Below are positions 51,714 through 61,730 of a stretch of DNA of 64,000 nt, piece by piece. The DNA is from UBA6115 sp040776985 (GTDB lineage: Bacteria; Bacillota; Clostridia; Christensenellales; Aristaeellaceae), in NCBI GenBank assembly GCA_040776985.1, contig JAXGZL010000001.1, positions 1 to 64,000 of the forward strand, read 5' to 3'. Numbering within the stretch: position 1 is the stretch's first letter; each line of letters starts with the position of its first letter. The translations under genes and the position numbers were made by a program. The notes under the pieces are model-generated. The model was not told the DNA's origin and ran no database searches. It was given only the letters and a program-made list of their open reading frames with translations.

Positions 51714-52892
51714 TTAGTCAATGTGTGAAAGCGCCTGGTCCAGGTCTGCGATCAGGTTGTCCGCGCCTTCCAGGCCGCAGTGGATGCGGATCAGGCCCCG
51801 GGAGGCACCGGAAGCGCCCAGGGACTCCTCCGGCTCCTTGTACAAGGGGCAGAGGGCCAGGCTTTCAAAGCCACCCCAGGAGCAGCCCTTGCCAAACAGG
51901 CGCAGCTGGTTGATCATTTTCACCGCGTCCTCCGGCTTCCGGTCCAGTTCAAAGCTCATCAGCCCCGTGTGGCCCCGCATCTGCTTTTTGATCAGCTCCG
52001 CCTGGGGATGGGAGGGCAGGCCGGTATAGTGCACCCGTTTCACCTTGGGATGCTGCTCAAGGTATCGGGCCACCTTCAGCGCCGTCTCCTGATGCGCCTG
52101 CAGCCGGGCCGCCATGGAACGAAGCCCCCTGATGGCCAGCCAGCCCTCCATGGGCCCCAGAATGCCGCCCAGCCATTCCCGGATGCCGTGGCGCATCTCA
52201 TGGATAAAGTCAGCGTCCTTGGACACCAGCACCCCGCCGATCAGGTCACTGTGGCCGCCGATGTACTTGGACAGGGTGTGCATCACGATGTCAATGCCCA
52301 GGTCCAGTGGGTTCTGGAACAGCGGGGTGCAGTAGGTGTTGTCCAGGTAGGTGGTGATTCCCCGCTCCCGGCAGATGGCCGTGATGGCCCTGATGTCAAT
52401 AACGGAAAAGACAAAGGTGGCCGGGCTTTCCAGGATCATGAGCCGGGTGTTGGGCCGGATGGCCTGGCGGATTTCCTCCAGGTCAAGGCCGGACACAAAG
52501 CTGATGTCTATCCCCATCCGGGGCGTGCCCACCGCCGACATGAAGCGGTGCACCGGGCGGTAGGAATCCTTCATGCAGAGGATGTGGTCCCCCGTTTTAC
52601 AGGTGGCCAGGATGGCGGAGGTGGCCGCCGCCATGCCAGAGCCAAAGACCAGGGCGTCCGCCCCATGCTCCAGCGCCGTCAGCTTTTTTTCCAGCAGGCG
52701 CACGGTGGGGTTGGATACCCGGCCATAGACATAGGCCTCCTCCCCGCCTTCGCCCGCCTCAAGGTATTCCTCAAAGGTGGGAAAGACATGGAGGGAGCTG
52801 AAGTACACCGGCGGGGACACCGCCCCCAACTGGCTTTCATAGTCCTCAAAACCATGGGTCAAAGACAGCAATGCCTCATCGTGATGCTTCAT
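51714..52892 (-). CDS. Cys/Met-metabolism PLP enzyme (cystathionine gamma-lyase/synthase family)
   Basis: A 392-residue fold-type I PLP enzyme: VYGRVSNPTVRLLEKKL near residue 50, GSGMAAATSAI, FLDNT-like YLDNTYCTPLFQNPLDLG, and the PLP lysine in TLSKYIGGHSDLIGG. The family covers cystathionine gamma-synthase, beta- and gamma-lyase and methionine gamma-lyase, which differ by few residues, so the reaction is open. The ATG at 52892 has AAAGGA upstream and a consensus promoter before it. Confidence 0.87.
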   Translation of the reverse strand: MKHHDEALLSLTHGFEDYESQLGAVSPPVYFSSLHVFPTFEEYLEAGEGGEEAYVYGRVSNPTVRLLEKKLTALEHGADALVFGSGMAAATSAILATCKTGDHILCMKDSYRPVHRFMSAVGTPRMGIDISFVSGLDLEEIRQAIRPNTRLMILESPATFVFSVIDIRAITAICRERGITTYLDNTYCTPLFQNPLDLGIDIVMHTLSKYIGGHSDLIGGVLVSKDADFIHEMRHGIREWLGGILGPMEGWLAIRGLRSMAARLQAHQETALKVARYLEQHPKVKRVHYTGLPSHPQAELIKKQMRGHTGLMSFELDRKPEDAVKMINQLRLFGKGCSWGGFESLALCPLYKEPEESLGASGASRGLIRIHCGLEGADNLIADLDQALSHID

Positions 52893-52938
52893 GTGCCACA
52901 CATCCTTTGGTGATATCTGAGAATGGATCTTTATACAG

Positions 52939-52967
52939 ATCTTATCCCTTGCCCTCATCCTTGTCAA
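52939..52967 (-). promoter_or_regulatory. Promoter of the Cys/Met PLP enzyme
   Basis: On the minus strand TTGACA (52967-52962), a 17-base spacer and TAAGAT (52944-52939), 46 bases before the ATG. Confidence 0.82.
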
Positions 52968-52978
52968 GCGCGGCCCCG

Positions 52979-53006
52979 TTTCAAGCAGGCGCCGCCGCTG
53001 TATAAT
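52979..53006 (+). promoter_or_regulatory. Candidate promoter of the alpha/beta hydrolase
   Basis: Perfect TATAAT at 53001-53006, with a weak TTTCAA (52979-52984) 16 bases upstream. The leader to the ATG is only 16 bases. Confidence 0.5.
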
Positions 53007-53022
53007 AGCTGCAGGAGGGGCC

Positions 53023-54006
53023 ATGAAGAAGAAAGCACGGTCAAGGATTCCCAAGGCATTAGGCGCAGCGGCGCTGATTCTGCTGACCCTGTTCCTAATG
53101 CTTCCCTATCTGTTTCCGCTGTCCGCGCCCGCCGCGGCCCATGGTGAGCCGCCCTTTGAAAACAGCGCCTTCCGCCAGGTGAACGGCATTTCTTTTCATT
53201 ACCGGATCTACCCGGCAAGGGGAGCCTCAGCCAGGGGCAAGCTGCTGCTGGTCCACGGCCTGGCGGGTTCCACCTTTTCCTTTGAGGCATTGGCCCCTCT
53301 GGTCGCGGATCAGGGCTATCTTGTCGTCTCCGTTGATCTGCCGGGCTTTGGCTACAGCGACCGGGCCTTGGATTTTGACCACAGCCAGGATAACCGGGGC
53401 CAACACCTGTGGCAGTTGCTGTCCCTGCTGGATAAGGATCTGCCTGCGGATACGGCGGCGCTGCCCTGGCACCTGGCCGGGCACAGCATGGGGGGCGGCA
53501 CCGTGGTCGCCATGGCCCTGCAGGAGCCGTCGCGCAGCAAAAGCCTGATCCTGATTGACGCGGCCTTGGCCGGCACTTCCCGGGGCGGCTTCATGATGCA
53601 GATTCCGCCCCTGAAGCAGTGGCTGCAGGTGGCGGTGGAGCACTTCCTGATCAATGAGGGCCGCGTCCGGAGTTTTCTGACCTCCGCCTATGGTCAGCCC
53701 CCCACCCCGGAGCAGGTGGCGGGCTATTTAAAGCCCCTGCAGCTGCCGGGGACTGCCATGTCCCTTGCAAACATCGTGAACACCGCAAGAAACGAGGCGT
53801 TTGAACGGCTCCAGGGGCTGACCCTGCCCATCCTCGCCATCTGGGGGGCGGAAGACACCTGGGTGCCGCTAAATGAACTGGACAAGCTGACCGCCCTGCT
53901 CCCCCACACCAGCGTCCGGATCATCCACGGCGCCGCCCATTGCCCCATGGAAACCCACACGGCGCGGTTCGCGGAAATATTGCTGCAATGGCTGGCGTCT
54001 GATTAG
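53023..54006 (+). CDS. Alpha/beta hydrolase with N-terminal membrane anchor
   Basis: A 327-residue alpha/beta hydrolase. Residues 1-35 form a hydrophobic anchor or signal (ALGAAALILLTLFLMLPYLFPL). The catalytic set is visible: oxyanion region LLVHGLAG near residue 70, nucleophile elbow GHSMGG near 155, Asp in GAEDTWVP near 278 and His in GAAHCPM near 305. The substrate is unknown; the sequence could be an esterase or a C-C hydrolase-like protein. GGAGG precedes the ATG, and its stop overlaps the convergent chromate gene by four bases. Confidence 0.88.
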   Translation: MKKKARSRIPKALGAAALILLTLFLMLPYLFPLSAPAAAHGEPPFENSAFRQVNGISFHYRIYPARGASARGKLLLVHGLAGSTFSFEALAPLVADQGYLVVSVDLPGFGYSDRALDFDHSQDNRGQHLWQLLSLLDKDLPADTAALPWHLAGHSMGGGTVVAMALQEPSRSKSLILIDAALAGTSRGGFMMQIPPLKQWLQVAVEHFLINEGRVRSFLTSAYGQPPTPEQVAGYLKPLQLPGTAMSLANIVNTARNEAFERLQGLTLPILAIWGAEDTWVPLNELDKLTALLPHTSVRIIHGAAHCPMETHTARFAEILLQWLASD

Positions 54007-54566
54007 AATTTCATCACAATCCCCGCCACTGCCGAAATGGCGATGTAGAGGATGGGGCTTTTTTTGTACTTGCGGATGGCCGTAAAAATCACGGCAAAGA
54101 ACAGCAGATACTTCAGGGAGATCAGGTCCATGACGGCTCCCGTCTGCTGGTAGAGCTTCAGGTTCAGCACCGAGGCGCGGAACACCGTGTACACCGCCGC
54201 GCCAATCAGGCCGGTCACCGCCGGACGCAGGCCATAGAAGATATAGCCCACATACTTGCTCTGGCTGAAGCGCTGGAGGGATTTTGACACCAGCACCACA
54301 ATGATCACCGAGGGCAGAATCTCCGCCAGGGTGGCCACCACACCGCCCAGAACCCCCGCCGTGTTATAGCCCACATAGGTGGCCATGTTGATGCCTATGG
54401 GGCCGGGGGTTGACTCCGAGATGGCGATCATGTCGGTGATCAGCTTCTGGTCAAACCACAGGGTGCGCTCCCCCAGCCGCTGCAAAAAGGGCAGGGTGGC
54501 CATGCCGCCGCCGATGGCAAACAGGCCGATCTTCAAAAACTCCCAGGCCAATTGCAGATAGATCAT
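54003..54566 (-). CDS. Half-size chromate transporter (ChrA, second half)
   Basis: A 187-residue membrane protein with the CHR pattern FLKIGLFAIGGGMATLPFLQ and ESTPGPIGINMATYVGYNTAGVLGG. It overlaps the upstream half by four bases. Together they form a split two-gene version of ChrA, in contrast to the fused copy at 45978-47174. AAGGAGAAG precedes the ATG. Confidence 0.88.
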   Translation of the reverse strand: MIYLQLAWEFLKIGLFAIGGGMATLPFLQRLGERTLWFDQKLITDMIAISESTPGPIGINMATYVGYNTAGVLGGVVATLAEILPSVIIVVLVSKSLQRFSQSKYVGYIFYGLRPAVTGLIGAAVYTVFRASVLNLKLYQQTGAVMDLISLKYLLFFAVIFTAIRKYKKSPILYIAISAVAGIVMKF

Positions 54567-55108
54567 GCCTGCTTCTCCTTCATCAGCTTCACGGCGACGC
54601 CGGTAAAGGCTGAGGCCAACACCAGGATGATGGGAGACACGCGGGTCAAAACCGCCAGGGCGAAGATGGCGATGCAGATCACCACGCCCACATAGTCCTT
54701 GACGCCCTTTTTCCACATGCTGATCACCGCCTCCAGAATCAGGGCGCTGACGCAGATGGAGATGGCCCGGAAGGCATGCTGCACCATGGGCTCGTGCTGA
54801 AAGTTCTGCATCAGTGCCGCAATCAGGGTGATGATCAGGATGCTGGGGCTGACCACCCCCAGGGCCGCGGCGATGGCGCCGGGCACCTTTTTGCGCTGAT
54901 AGCCGATGAACACCGAGGCGTTGGAGGCAATGATCCCCGGCAGCACCTGGCTGACGGCGAAAAAGTCCATCACCTGCTCCTCGGTGAGCCAGCTCCGTTT
55001 CTGAACAATCTCACGCCTCAGAATGGGCAGCATGGCATAGCCGCCCCCGAAGGTGACGGCTCCCATTTTGAAAAACAGCAGATAGATCTCCAGAATTTCT
55101 TTTGCCAT
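54563..55108 (-). CDS. Half-size chromate transporter (ChrA, first half)
   Basis: A 181-residue membrane protein with FFKMGAVTFGGGYAMLPILRREIVQKRSWLTEEQVMDFFAVSQVLPGIIASNASVFIGY compressed into the CHR pattern; the positions with FGGGYAMLP and QVLPG match first halves. It pairs with the following gene. An RBS AGAGGCGG lies upstream. Confidence 0.88.
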   Translation of the reverse strand: MAKEILEIYLLFFKMGAVTFGGGYAMLPILRREIVQKRSWLTEEQVMDFFAVSQVLPGIIASNASVFIGYQRKKVPGAIAAALGVVSPSILIITLIAALMQNFQHEPMVQHAFRAISICVSALILEAVISMWKKGVKDYVGVVICIAIFALAVLTRVSPIILVLASAFTGVAVKLMKEKQA

Positions 55109-55161
55109 AAGCCCGCCTCTCAATAACTTGATACCTGATTATACCATCAAGCGATCCCTGC

Positions 55162-56790
55162 TTAATAACAAGCGATGTTGCTGTCCGTTCTGCCCTCTGT
55201 GGCGCCCATCAGCACGCCATTGGGCATTCTCCAGATCATCTGCCCCCGCCCAAACAGGGGGCTGTCCGCCATCAGCGTCATCTCATGCCCTCTTGCCTGC
55301 AGCTGCTTCATGATGGCGGGTGAAAAGCCCGCCTCCACCGAAAAGACCTTGTCCCGCATCCACTGCCAGCGGGGCGCGTCCAGGGCTTGCTGGGGGTTTA
55401 AGCCAAAGTCCACCAGGTTCTGCACCACCTGCACATGGCCCTGGGGCTGCATATAGCCGCCCATCACCCCAAAGGGTCCCACGGCTTCCCCATCCTTCAT
55501 CAAAAAACCGGGGATGATGGTATGATAGCTCTTTTTGCGGGGGGCGACGCAGTTGGCGTCCTCCTCTTTCAGGGAAAAGTCATGCCCCCGGTTCTGCAGA
55601 GCAATGCCGGTCCCCCGCACCACGATGCCGGAGCCAAAGCCCATGTAGTTGCTCTGGATATAGGACACCATGTTGCCCTCCCCGTCAGCGGTACACAGGT
55701 AGACCGTGCCGCTGCCAGGGGGCGTGCCGGGCTGGGGCAGCAGCGCCTCCTCCCCAATTTCTCCGGCCCGTGCTTTACCATAGGCGGGGTCCAGCATCCG
55801 CTGCCAGGGGAAGGCCATGTCCTTCACATCGGTGATGTAGCGCTTGCCGTCCGCGAAGGCGATCTTCATGGCCTCAAACTGACGGTGGAAGGTGAGGGCG
55901 CTTTCCTTTTCCCCAAACTCAAAATTCTTCAGGATGTTCAGCGCCATCAGCGCCACAATGCCCTGTCCGTTGGGCGGGATTTCACACACCGTGTAGCCAC
56001 GGTATGAGAGGGTGGCGGGCTCCACCCAGTCCGGCTGATAGTCCGCAAAGTCCGCCCTGGTGAAGAATCCGCCAAAGGCCTCGCTGTCCTTCACGATTTT
56101 ATCTGCCACCTCCCCCCGGTAGAAGGCTTCAGAGCGGGTGTCCGCAATCTGCTCCAGGGTGCTGGCGTGATGGGGCAGGCGCACCATCTCCCCGCAGACC
56201 GGGGCCCTGCCCTCTGGCAGGAAAGTGTTAAACCACTCTGCGAACGCCTCCCCTGACAGCTGACTTTTATACCGGTCCGCCGCCCGCTTCCACATCTGGG
56301 CCAGGCAGGGGGAAATGGGATAACCCTCCCTGGCATACTGGATGGCCGGGGCCAGGGACTGGCCCATGGGCAGCCTGCCGAAGCGGTCCGCCAATGCAGC
56401 CCAGGCAGCAGGCACCCCCGGCACCATCACCGGCAGCCAGCCATGGCTGGGCATCTTGTCCCCGCCCGCCGCTTTCCGGGCGCTGTCCAGGGTCAGCTGC
56501 TCCGGCGCCCAGCCGCTGGCGTTAAGGCCATACAGCTTTTTCTCCTTCTCCATCCACACCAGGGCAAAGGCGTCCCCGCCGATGCCGTTGGCGGTGGGCT
56601 CCGTCACCGTCAGCGCCGCCGCCGTGGCCACCGCCGCGTCCACCGCGTTCCCGCCCTTTTTCAGGGCAGAAAGCCCCGCGGCAGCCGCCTGGGGGGAGGA
56701 GGCGTTCACCATCCCGCCCCTGGCCACAATGGGGTAACGGGTGCCGGGATAGGGCAGGAAAGTGGGGTCAAAGGGCAGTTTTTCAGGCAT
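55162..56790 (-). CDS. ggt: Gamma-glutamyltransferase-family hydrolase
   Basis: A 542-residue Ntn-hydrolase of the gamma-glutamyltranspeptidase family: GGNAVDAAVATAAALTVTEP near the start, then the catalytic block around GTVYLCTADGEGNMVSYIQS, where the Thr of GTVY begins the small subunit after self-cleavage, and GSGIVVRGTG. No signal peptide is seen, so it is probably cytoplasmic, like YwrD of Bacillus rather than the secreted enzyme. It could cleave gamma-glutamyl compounds or glutathione. The ATG at 56790 has AAGGAG upstream. Confidence 0.85.
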   Translation of the reverse strand: MPEKLPFDPTFLPYPGTRYPIVARGGMVNASSPQAAAAGLSALKKGGNAVDAAVATAAALTVTEPTANGIGGDAFALVWMEKEKKLYGLNASGWAPEQLTLDSARKAAGGDKMPSHGWLPVMVPGVPAAWAALADRFGRLPMGQSLAPAIQYAREGYPISPCLAQMWKRAADRYKSQLSGEAFAEWFNTFLPEGRAPVCGEMVRLPHHASTLEQIADTRSEAFYRGEVADKIVKDSEAFGGFFTRADFADYQPDWVEPATLSYRGYTVCEIPPNGQGIVALMALNILKNFEFGEKESALTFHRQFEAMKIAFADGKRYITDVKDMAFPWQRMLDPAYGKARAGEIGEEALLPQPGTPPGSGTVYLCTADGEGNMVSYIQSNYMGFGSGIVVRGTGIALQNRGHDFSLKEEDANCVAPRKKSYHTIIPGFLMKDGEAVGPFGVMGGYMQPQGHVQVVQNLVDFGLNPQQALDAPRWQWMRDKVFSVEAGFSPAIMKQLQARGHEMTLMADSPLFGRGQMIWRMPNGVLMGATEGRTDSNIACY

Positions 56791-56803
56791 CGCTTTTCTC
56801 CTT

Positions 56804-58180
56804 TTATGCTGTCGAGTCATCCTGTTGGCGCTTTCTCATTTCCCGAAGGGAGCGGACCAGCAGCAGGGTGCAGACGGAGACGGAAATCATATCGGATATG
56901 GGCTCGGCGATAAATATTCCCCTGACACCCATCACCCGGGGCAGGAACAGCGCCAGGGGGATCAGCAGGATCACCTTGCGGAGCAGGGCCACGAAAAGGG
57001 ATTTTTTCACCTGGTTGGTGCCCACAAAGAAGCTCTGGGCGGTCATCTGCAGGCCAAAGCCCCACATCCCCGCCATGAACAGGGGCAGGGTGCCCTTCAC
57101 CGAGGCAACCAGGCCCGGATCCGGGGTGAACAATCCGGCGAACAGCCCCGGGAACAAATAGATGGTGGTGCAGAAAACCAGGGTGTAGGCAAAGGCTATG
57201 ACTGCGGTGGTCTTCACCGCCTGCGCCACCCGGTCTGTCCTTCCTGCCCCCAGGTTGAAGCTGAAAATGGGCTGCACCCCCATGGTGAAGCCGGACAGGG
57301 GCATGAACACCAGCATCATGGCGCTTTGCAGGATGGTCATGGTGCCCACATACAGGTCCCCCAGCTCCCCGCCGTAGCGGATCAGCCCCTGGTTGAACAC
57401 CATGATGATGGCGCTTTCCGTGGCGTTGATCACAAAGCCGGACACCCCCAGGGCCACGATGGCCCGGAGAATCCGGGGATGCAGGCGGATAAGATGCCTT
57501 TTCAGCCGGATGGCGCTGCGCCCGCTGGTTAAAAAGCGCAGCACAAAGGCGGCGCTCAGGGCCTGGGAGATCACCGTGGCGATGGCCGCCCCCTTCACCC
57601 CCATGTCAAACAGGTAGATGAACACCGGGTCCAGGATGATGTTGGCCACGGCGCCTATGACGGTGGTGAACATGGCGGCCCGGGCATGCCCCTGGCAGGC
57701 GATGAAGGTGTTAAGCCCCAGGGACAGCAGCACAAAGACCGTGCCCAGGGCATAGAGGGTCATATAATCCCTGGCAAAGGGGTGGGAGTTCTCCGTGGCG
57801 CCAAACAGGTACAGCAGCGGCTTCATGAATATCAGGGCGCCTGCGGTTAACAGCGCCGCCAGCGTCATCAGAAAGGCAAAGCTGTTGCCCAGGAGGGTTT
57901 CCGCCTTGTGGATGTCCTTCCTGCCCAGTTCAATGGCGGCCAGGGGCGCCGCCCCGCTTCCCACCATGTTGCAAAAGGCCGCGATCAGGATGATGATGGG
58001 CGCCGCCACGCCAAGGCCTGTCAGGGAAATGGCGGCATGCTCCCGCATATGCCCCACATACATCCGGTCCACAATGTTGTAAAGGATGTTGATCAGCTGG
58101 GCCACGATGCCCGGCAGCGCCAGTTTTCTAATCAGGACGGGGATTTTCTCCCGCCCCAGCAGGTGATCCGGGGTGTGCAA
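56804..58180 (-). CDS. MATE-family efflux transporter
   Basis: A 458-residue membrane protein with about 12 helices and the MATE pattern KLALPGIVAQLINILYNIVDRMYVGHM near the start and internal symmetry (second half begins AIVALGVSGFVINATESAI). It exports cationic drugs or metabolites with Na+ or H+. The likely start is a TTG at 58180 with GGAGG upstream (spacing six). The frame extends 48 codons further across the hairpin, which is less credible. Confidence 0.86.
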   Translation of the reverse strand: MHTPDHLLGREKIPVLIRKLALPGIVAQLINILYNIVDRMYVGHMREHAAISLTGLGVAAPIIILIAAFCNMVGSGAAPLAAIELGRKDIHKAETLLGNSFAFLMTLAALLTAGALIFMKPLLYLFGATENSHPFARDYMTLYALGTVFVLLSLGLNTFIACQGHARAAMFTTVIGAVANIILDPVFIYLFDMGVKGAAIATVISQALSAAFVLRFLTSGRSAIRLKRHLIRLHPRILRAIVALGVSGFVINATESAIIMVFNQGLIRYGGELGDLYVGTMTILQSAMMLVFMPLSGFTMGVQPIFSFNLGAGRTDRVAQAVKTTAVIAFAYTLVFCTTIYLFPGLFAGLFTPDPGLVASVKGTLPLFMAGMWGFGLQMTAQSFFVGTNQVKKSLFVALLRKVILLIPLALFLPRVMGVRGIFIAEPISDMISVSVCTLLLVRSLREMRKRQQDDSTA

Positions 58181-58196
58181 GGCTTCCCTCCATAAG

Positions 58197-58231
58197 ACAA
58201 GGGCAGGGCGGTGAAACGCCCCTGCCCTTGT
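58197..58231 (-). terminator. Terminator after rny
   Basis: On the minus strand ACAAGGGCAGGGGCG pairs with CCGCCCTGCCCTTGT around a short loop. A short T-rich stretch follows, then the MATE ribosome site. Confidence 0.65.
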
Positions 58232-58244
58232 TGTTTTGTCTGTG

Positions 58245-59786
<1,542 letters not shown>

Positions 59787-59844
59787 GCGCTCCTCCTTCT
59801 TCATCAATGGTGATGCAATTCATATTCAGGTGTCCGTCCCCATG

Positions 59845-60033
59845 AAAAAAGCCGTCAGCCAAAAGGCCTGGCGGCATTCAGAATGTGATGCATGAAGAGC
59901 AAGAAGCAGCTATATTTTCAAACAGCCTGCCTGCGGCATTCTGTGTGGAAAAGGCGAGGCGGCTTCGCTTCGCCGGTAGAGCCCCTGTGTATCAAAACAG
60001 CCATTCCGTCTTTCATTGGCGGGAATGCCGGAC
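59845..60033 (-). ncRNA. Probable structured noncoding RNA, unassigned
   Basis: A consensus promoter (60068-60040) and an intrinsic terminator (stem GCCGCCAGGCC/GGCTGACGGC at 59851-59875, then TTTTTT at 59850-59845) bound a transcript of about 190 nt on the minus strand. No good reading frame with a ribosome site lies between them. The 5' part GGCATTC pairs with GAATGCC near the 3' end, and the next 5' GGAATG pairs with CATTCT, giving a closing stem. A size near 190 nt with paired ends suits 6S RNA or a regulatory leader of rny, but I see no decisive family motif. Confidence 0.65.
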
Positions 60034-60039
60034 ATGGGT

Positions 60040-60068
60040 ATTGTAACAATGCGGACCATTCCTGTCAA
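60040..60068 (-). promoter_or_regulatory. Consensus promoter of the noncoding RNA
   Basis: On the minus strand TTGACA (60068-60063), exactly 17 bases, then TACAAT (60045-60040). This is one of the strongest promoters in the window. Confidence 0.85.
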
Positions 60069-60402
60069 CAAAGGAGGAAGGTACGGAAAATCCGGATCCC
60101 CAGTTTGTTTCGTCATGGCAGCTCTCCATGATTGTGTTCTTGGTTTTCATTGGATTTTCAAGGGTTTATTGACACCCTACCCAAAGAGGTAGGTTGTCAG
60201 AACCTCTCCTTCCCCCTTAAGATAAACAGGACACAGTACAATCTGACCAAAACCAGCTGCAGGATATCCGGCGCCCGCAGGTCTATCAAGAAAGGAAACT
60301 TTATCATGAAACGATTGTCTGCTGCCTTCCTGATGCTTATCCTGATCCTGTCCTTAGGCCTTTTCGCCTCTGCCGCCCAAAAAAATATTCAGATTTTGCC
60401 TA

Positions 60403-61246
60403 GATAGTGTCTACACGAGAATTGTGATATAATGGTGTCATCACTGAAAGGGGACTTAAGCGATGACCGCTGCTTATCACCGACACGATATGAGCGATTC
60501 CGTATGGACATTACTGGAGCCTAACCTACCGGGGCAGCGAGGACAATGGGGAGGGATTGCGCAGGACAACAGAAGGTTTATCAATGGTGTATTCTGGGTC
60601 ATCCGGACCGGCGCGCCTTGGCGGGATTTACCTCCGGATTATGGCAAGTGGGGCACGATCCATCAGCGGTTCATCCGATGGCGCAGGAACGGTATCTGGG
60701 AAAGAATATTGGAAGTTCTTATCCAGGATCCGGATTACGAATGGCTGATGATTGACGCAAGCCATGTCAAAGTTCATCCGCACGCAGCGGGTGCAAGGGG
60801 TGGGAATCAGGACATGTCCCGCACAAAAGGGGGCTCAACAGCAAAATACATTTGGCCGTGGATGCGAATGGTATGCCAGTCCGAATTCTTGTTACAAAAG
60901 GTACCCGAGCTGATTGCAAGGAAGCTGTCCATTTGATTGAGGGAATATCCGCTGAAGCGTTGCTGGCAGACCGCGGCTATGACACGAATGAAATCATTGC
61001 TCACGCTGTTGCCGCTGGGATGGAAGTTGTCATCCCTCCCAAGAAGAACCGAAAGAAGAAGAGGACTTACGATGAGTATCTCTATCGGATTCGTCATTTG
61101 GTCGAAAATGCTTTCCTGATTCTCAAGCGATGGCGCGGGGTTGCAACCAGGTACGCGAAAACCAGCGACGGGTTCATTGCTGCAATTCAAGTTCGATGTA
61201 TCGCCATTTGGGCAGGAGTCCTTGCGTAACTCGTGTAGACACTATC
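60403..61246 (+). mobile_element. IS5-family (IS427-group type) insertion sequence
   Basis: An 844-bp element with 17-bp perfect inverted repeats GATAGTGTCTACACGAG (60403-60419) and its complement (61230-61246). A TA dinucleotide lies on both sides (60401-60402 and 61247-61248) as target duplication. It carries one transposase in two frames. The length and the A4G5 frameshift place it in the IS427-type group. It looks intact. Confidence 0.92.
60463..61229 (+). CDS. IS5-family transposase made by a -1 frameshift
   Basis: The first frame (from 60463) starts MTAAYHRHDMSDSVWTLLEP and runs past MIDASHVKVHPHA, where the first catalytic Asp lies. At AAAAGGGGG (60825-60833) the frame must shift back by one to continue as ...TKGGLNSKIHLAVDANG and end at 61229. 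The second half carries ADRGYD (second Asp) and ENAFLILKRWRGVATRYAK (the Glu). A ribosomal -1 slip at A4G5 is known for this IS group. The total product is about 255 residues. TATAAT at 60428-60433 may promote it. Confidence 0.88.
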
Positions 61247-61673
61247 TAAGCAAGTCAGCCCCGCACAACTTAAACTTAATCTTGAGAAGATGGAAAACAG
61301 CCTCCCTGCCAAACAGTTAAGGGAATCCATTAAACAGCGGCTGACTCAGAACATTACCCGGATTCCCTCTGATGATGAGCTGACATGGTACACCTACACC
61401 TTTATCATCGCCAAGAAGCAAGGCAAAACCCCTGTATACTCGGGTCCCGGTGAGCAGCATAAAATCGTCTGCTACCTGGATGAAGGCTATGATCTGTGGC
61501 TGTGCGCCCCCATCGAGGGGGATATCAAGGATCCCAATGGCTGGGCCATCGTGTATGACAAGGGGATCTATGACAAGAAACTGAAGAAAAATGTTGACGG
61601 CTTTATTCAGCTGAAGTATATCGATTTCGATAAAGCCCAGGTCATCGAAAAGTACTGGTAAACGGCCTGATCA

Positions 61674-61711
61674 GCAAATCCCCCTGGTGCTATGGCGCCA
61701 GGGGGATTTGC
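61674..61711. terminator. Bidirectional hairpin between the split gene and the reductase
   Basis: GCAAATCCCCCTGGTGC pairs with GCGCCAGGGGGATTTGC (one G-T pair) around a 4-nt loop. It separates two converging genes and could end both. T runs are short. Confidence 0.7.
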
Positions 61712-61730
61712 ATGGTGTACGGCCAAACTG

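Larger units (their letters stand above)
60306..61661 (+). pseudogene. Secreted-protein gene split by an IS element
   Basis: The 5' part (60306-60402) encodes a signal peptide (MKRLSAAFLMLILILSLGLF...) after AAAGGAA. The 3' part (61249-61661) continues KQVSPAQ and on through SH3-like residues (KTPVYSGPGEQHKIVCYLDEGYDLWLCAP). Removing the element (60403-61246) and one copy of the flanking TA joins them in frame: 97 + 413 = 510 bases, 169 codons and a stop. The joined junction reads ILP-KQVS. An ATG at 61290 opens the distal part, but without a signal peptide. The function of the intact protein is unknown; the C-terminal part resembles an extracellular SH3-like domain. Confidence 0.88.

Noticed and set aside
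59910..60116. A 68-codon minus-strand frame upstream of rny
   Set aside because: No ribosome site, a consensus promoter lies inside it, and its composition is not protein-like.
60401..61248. A CTAG or three-base target duplication for the IS element
   Set aside because: The flanks share only TA, and only removal of one TA restores the reading frame.
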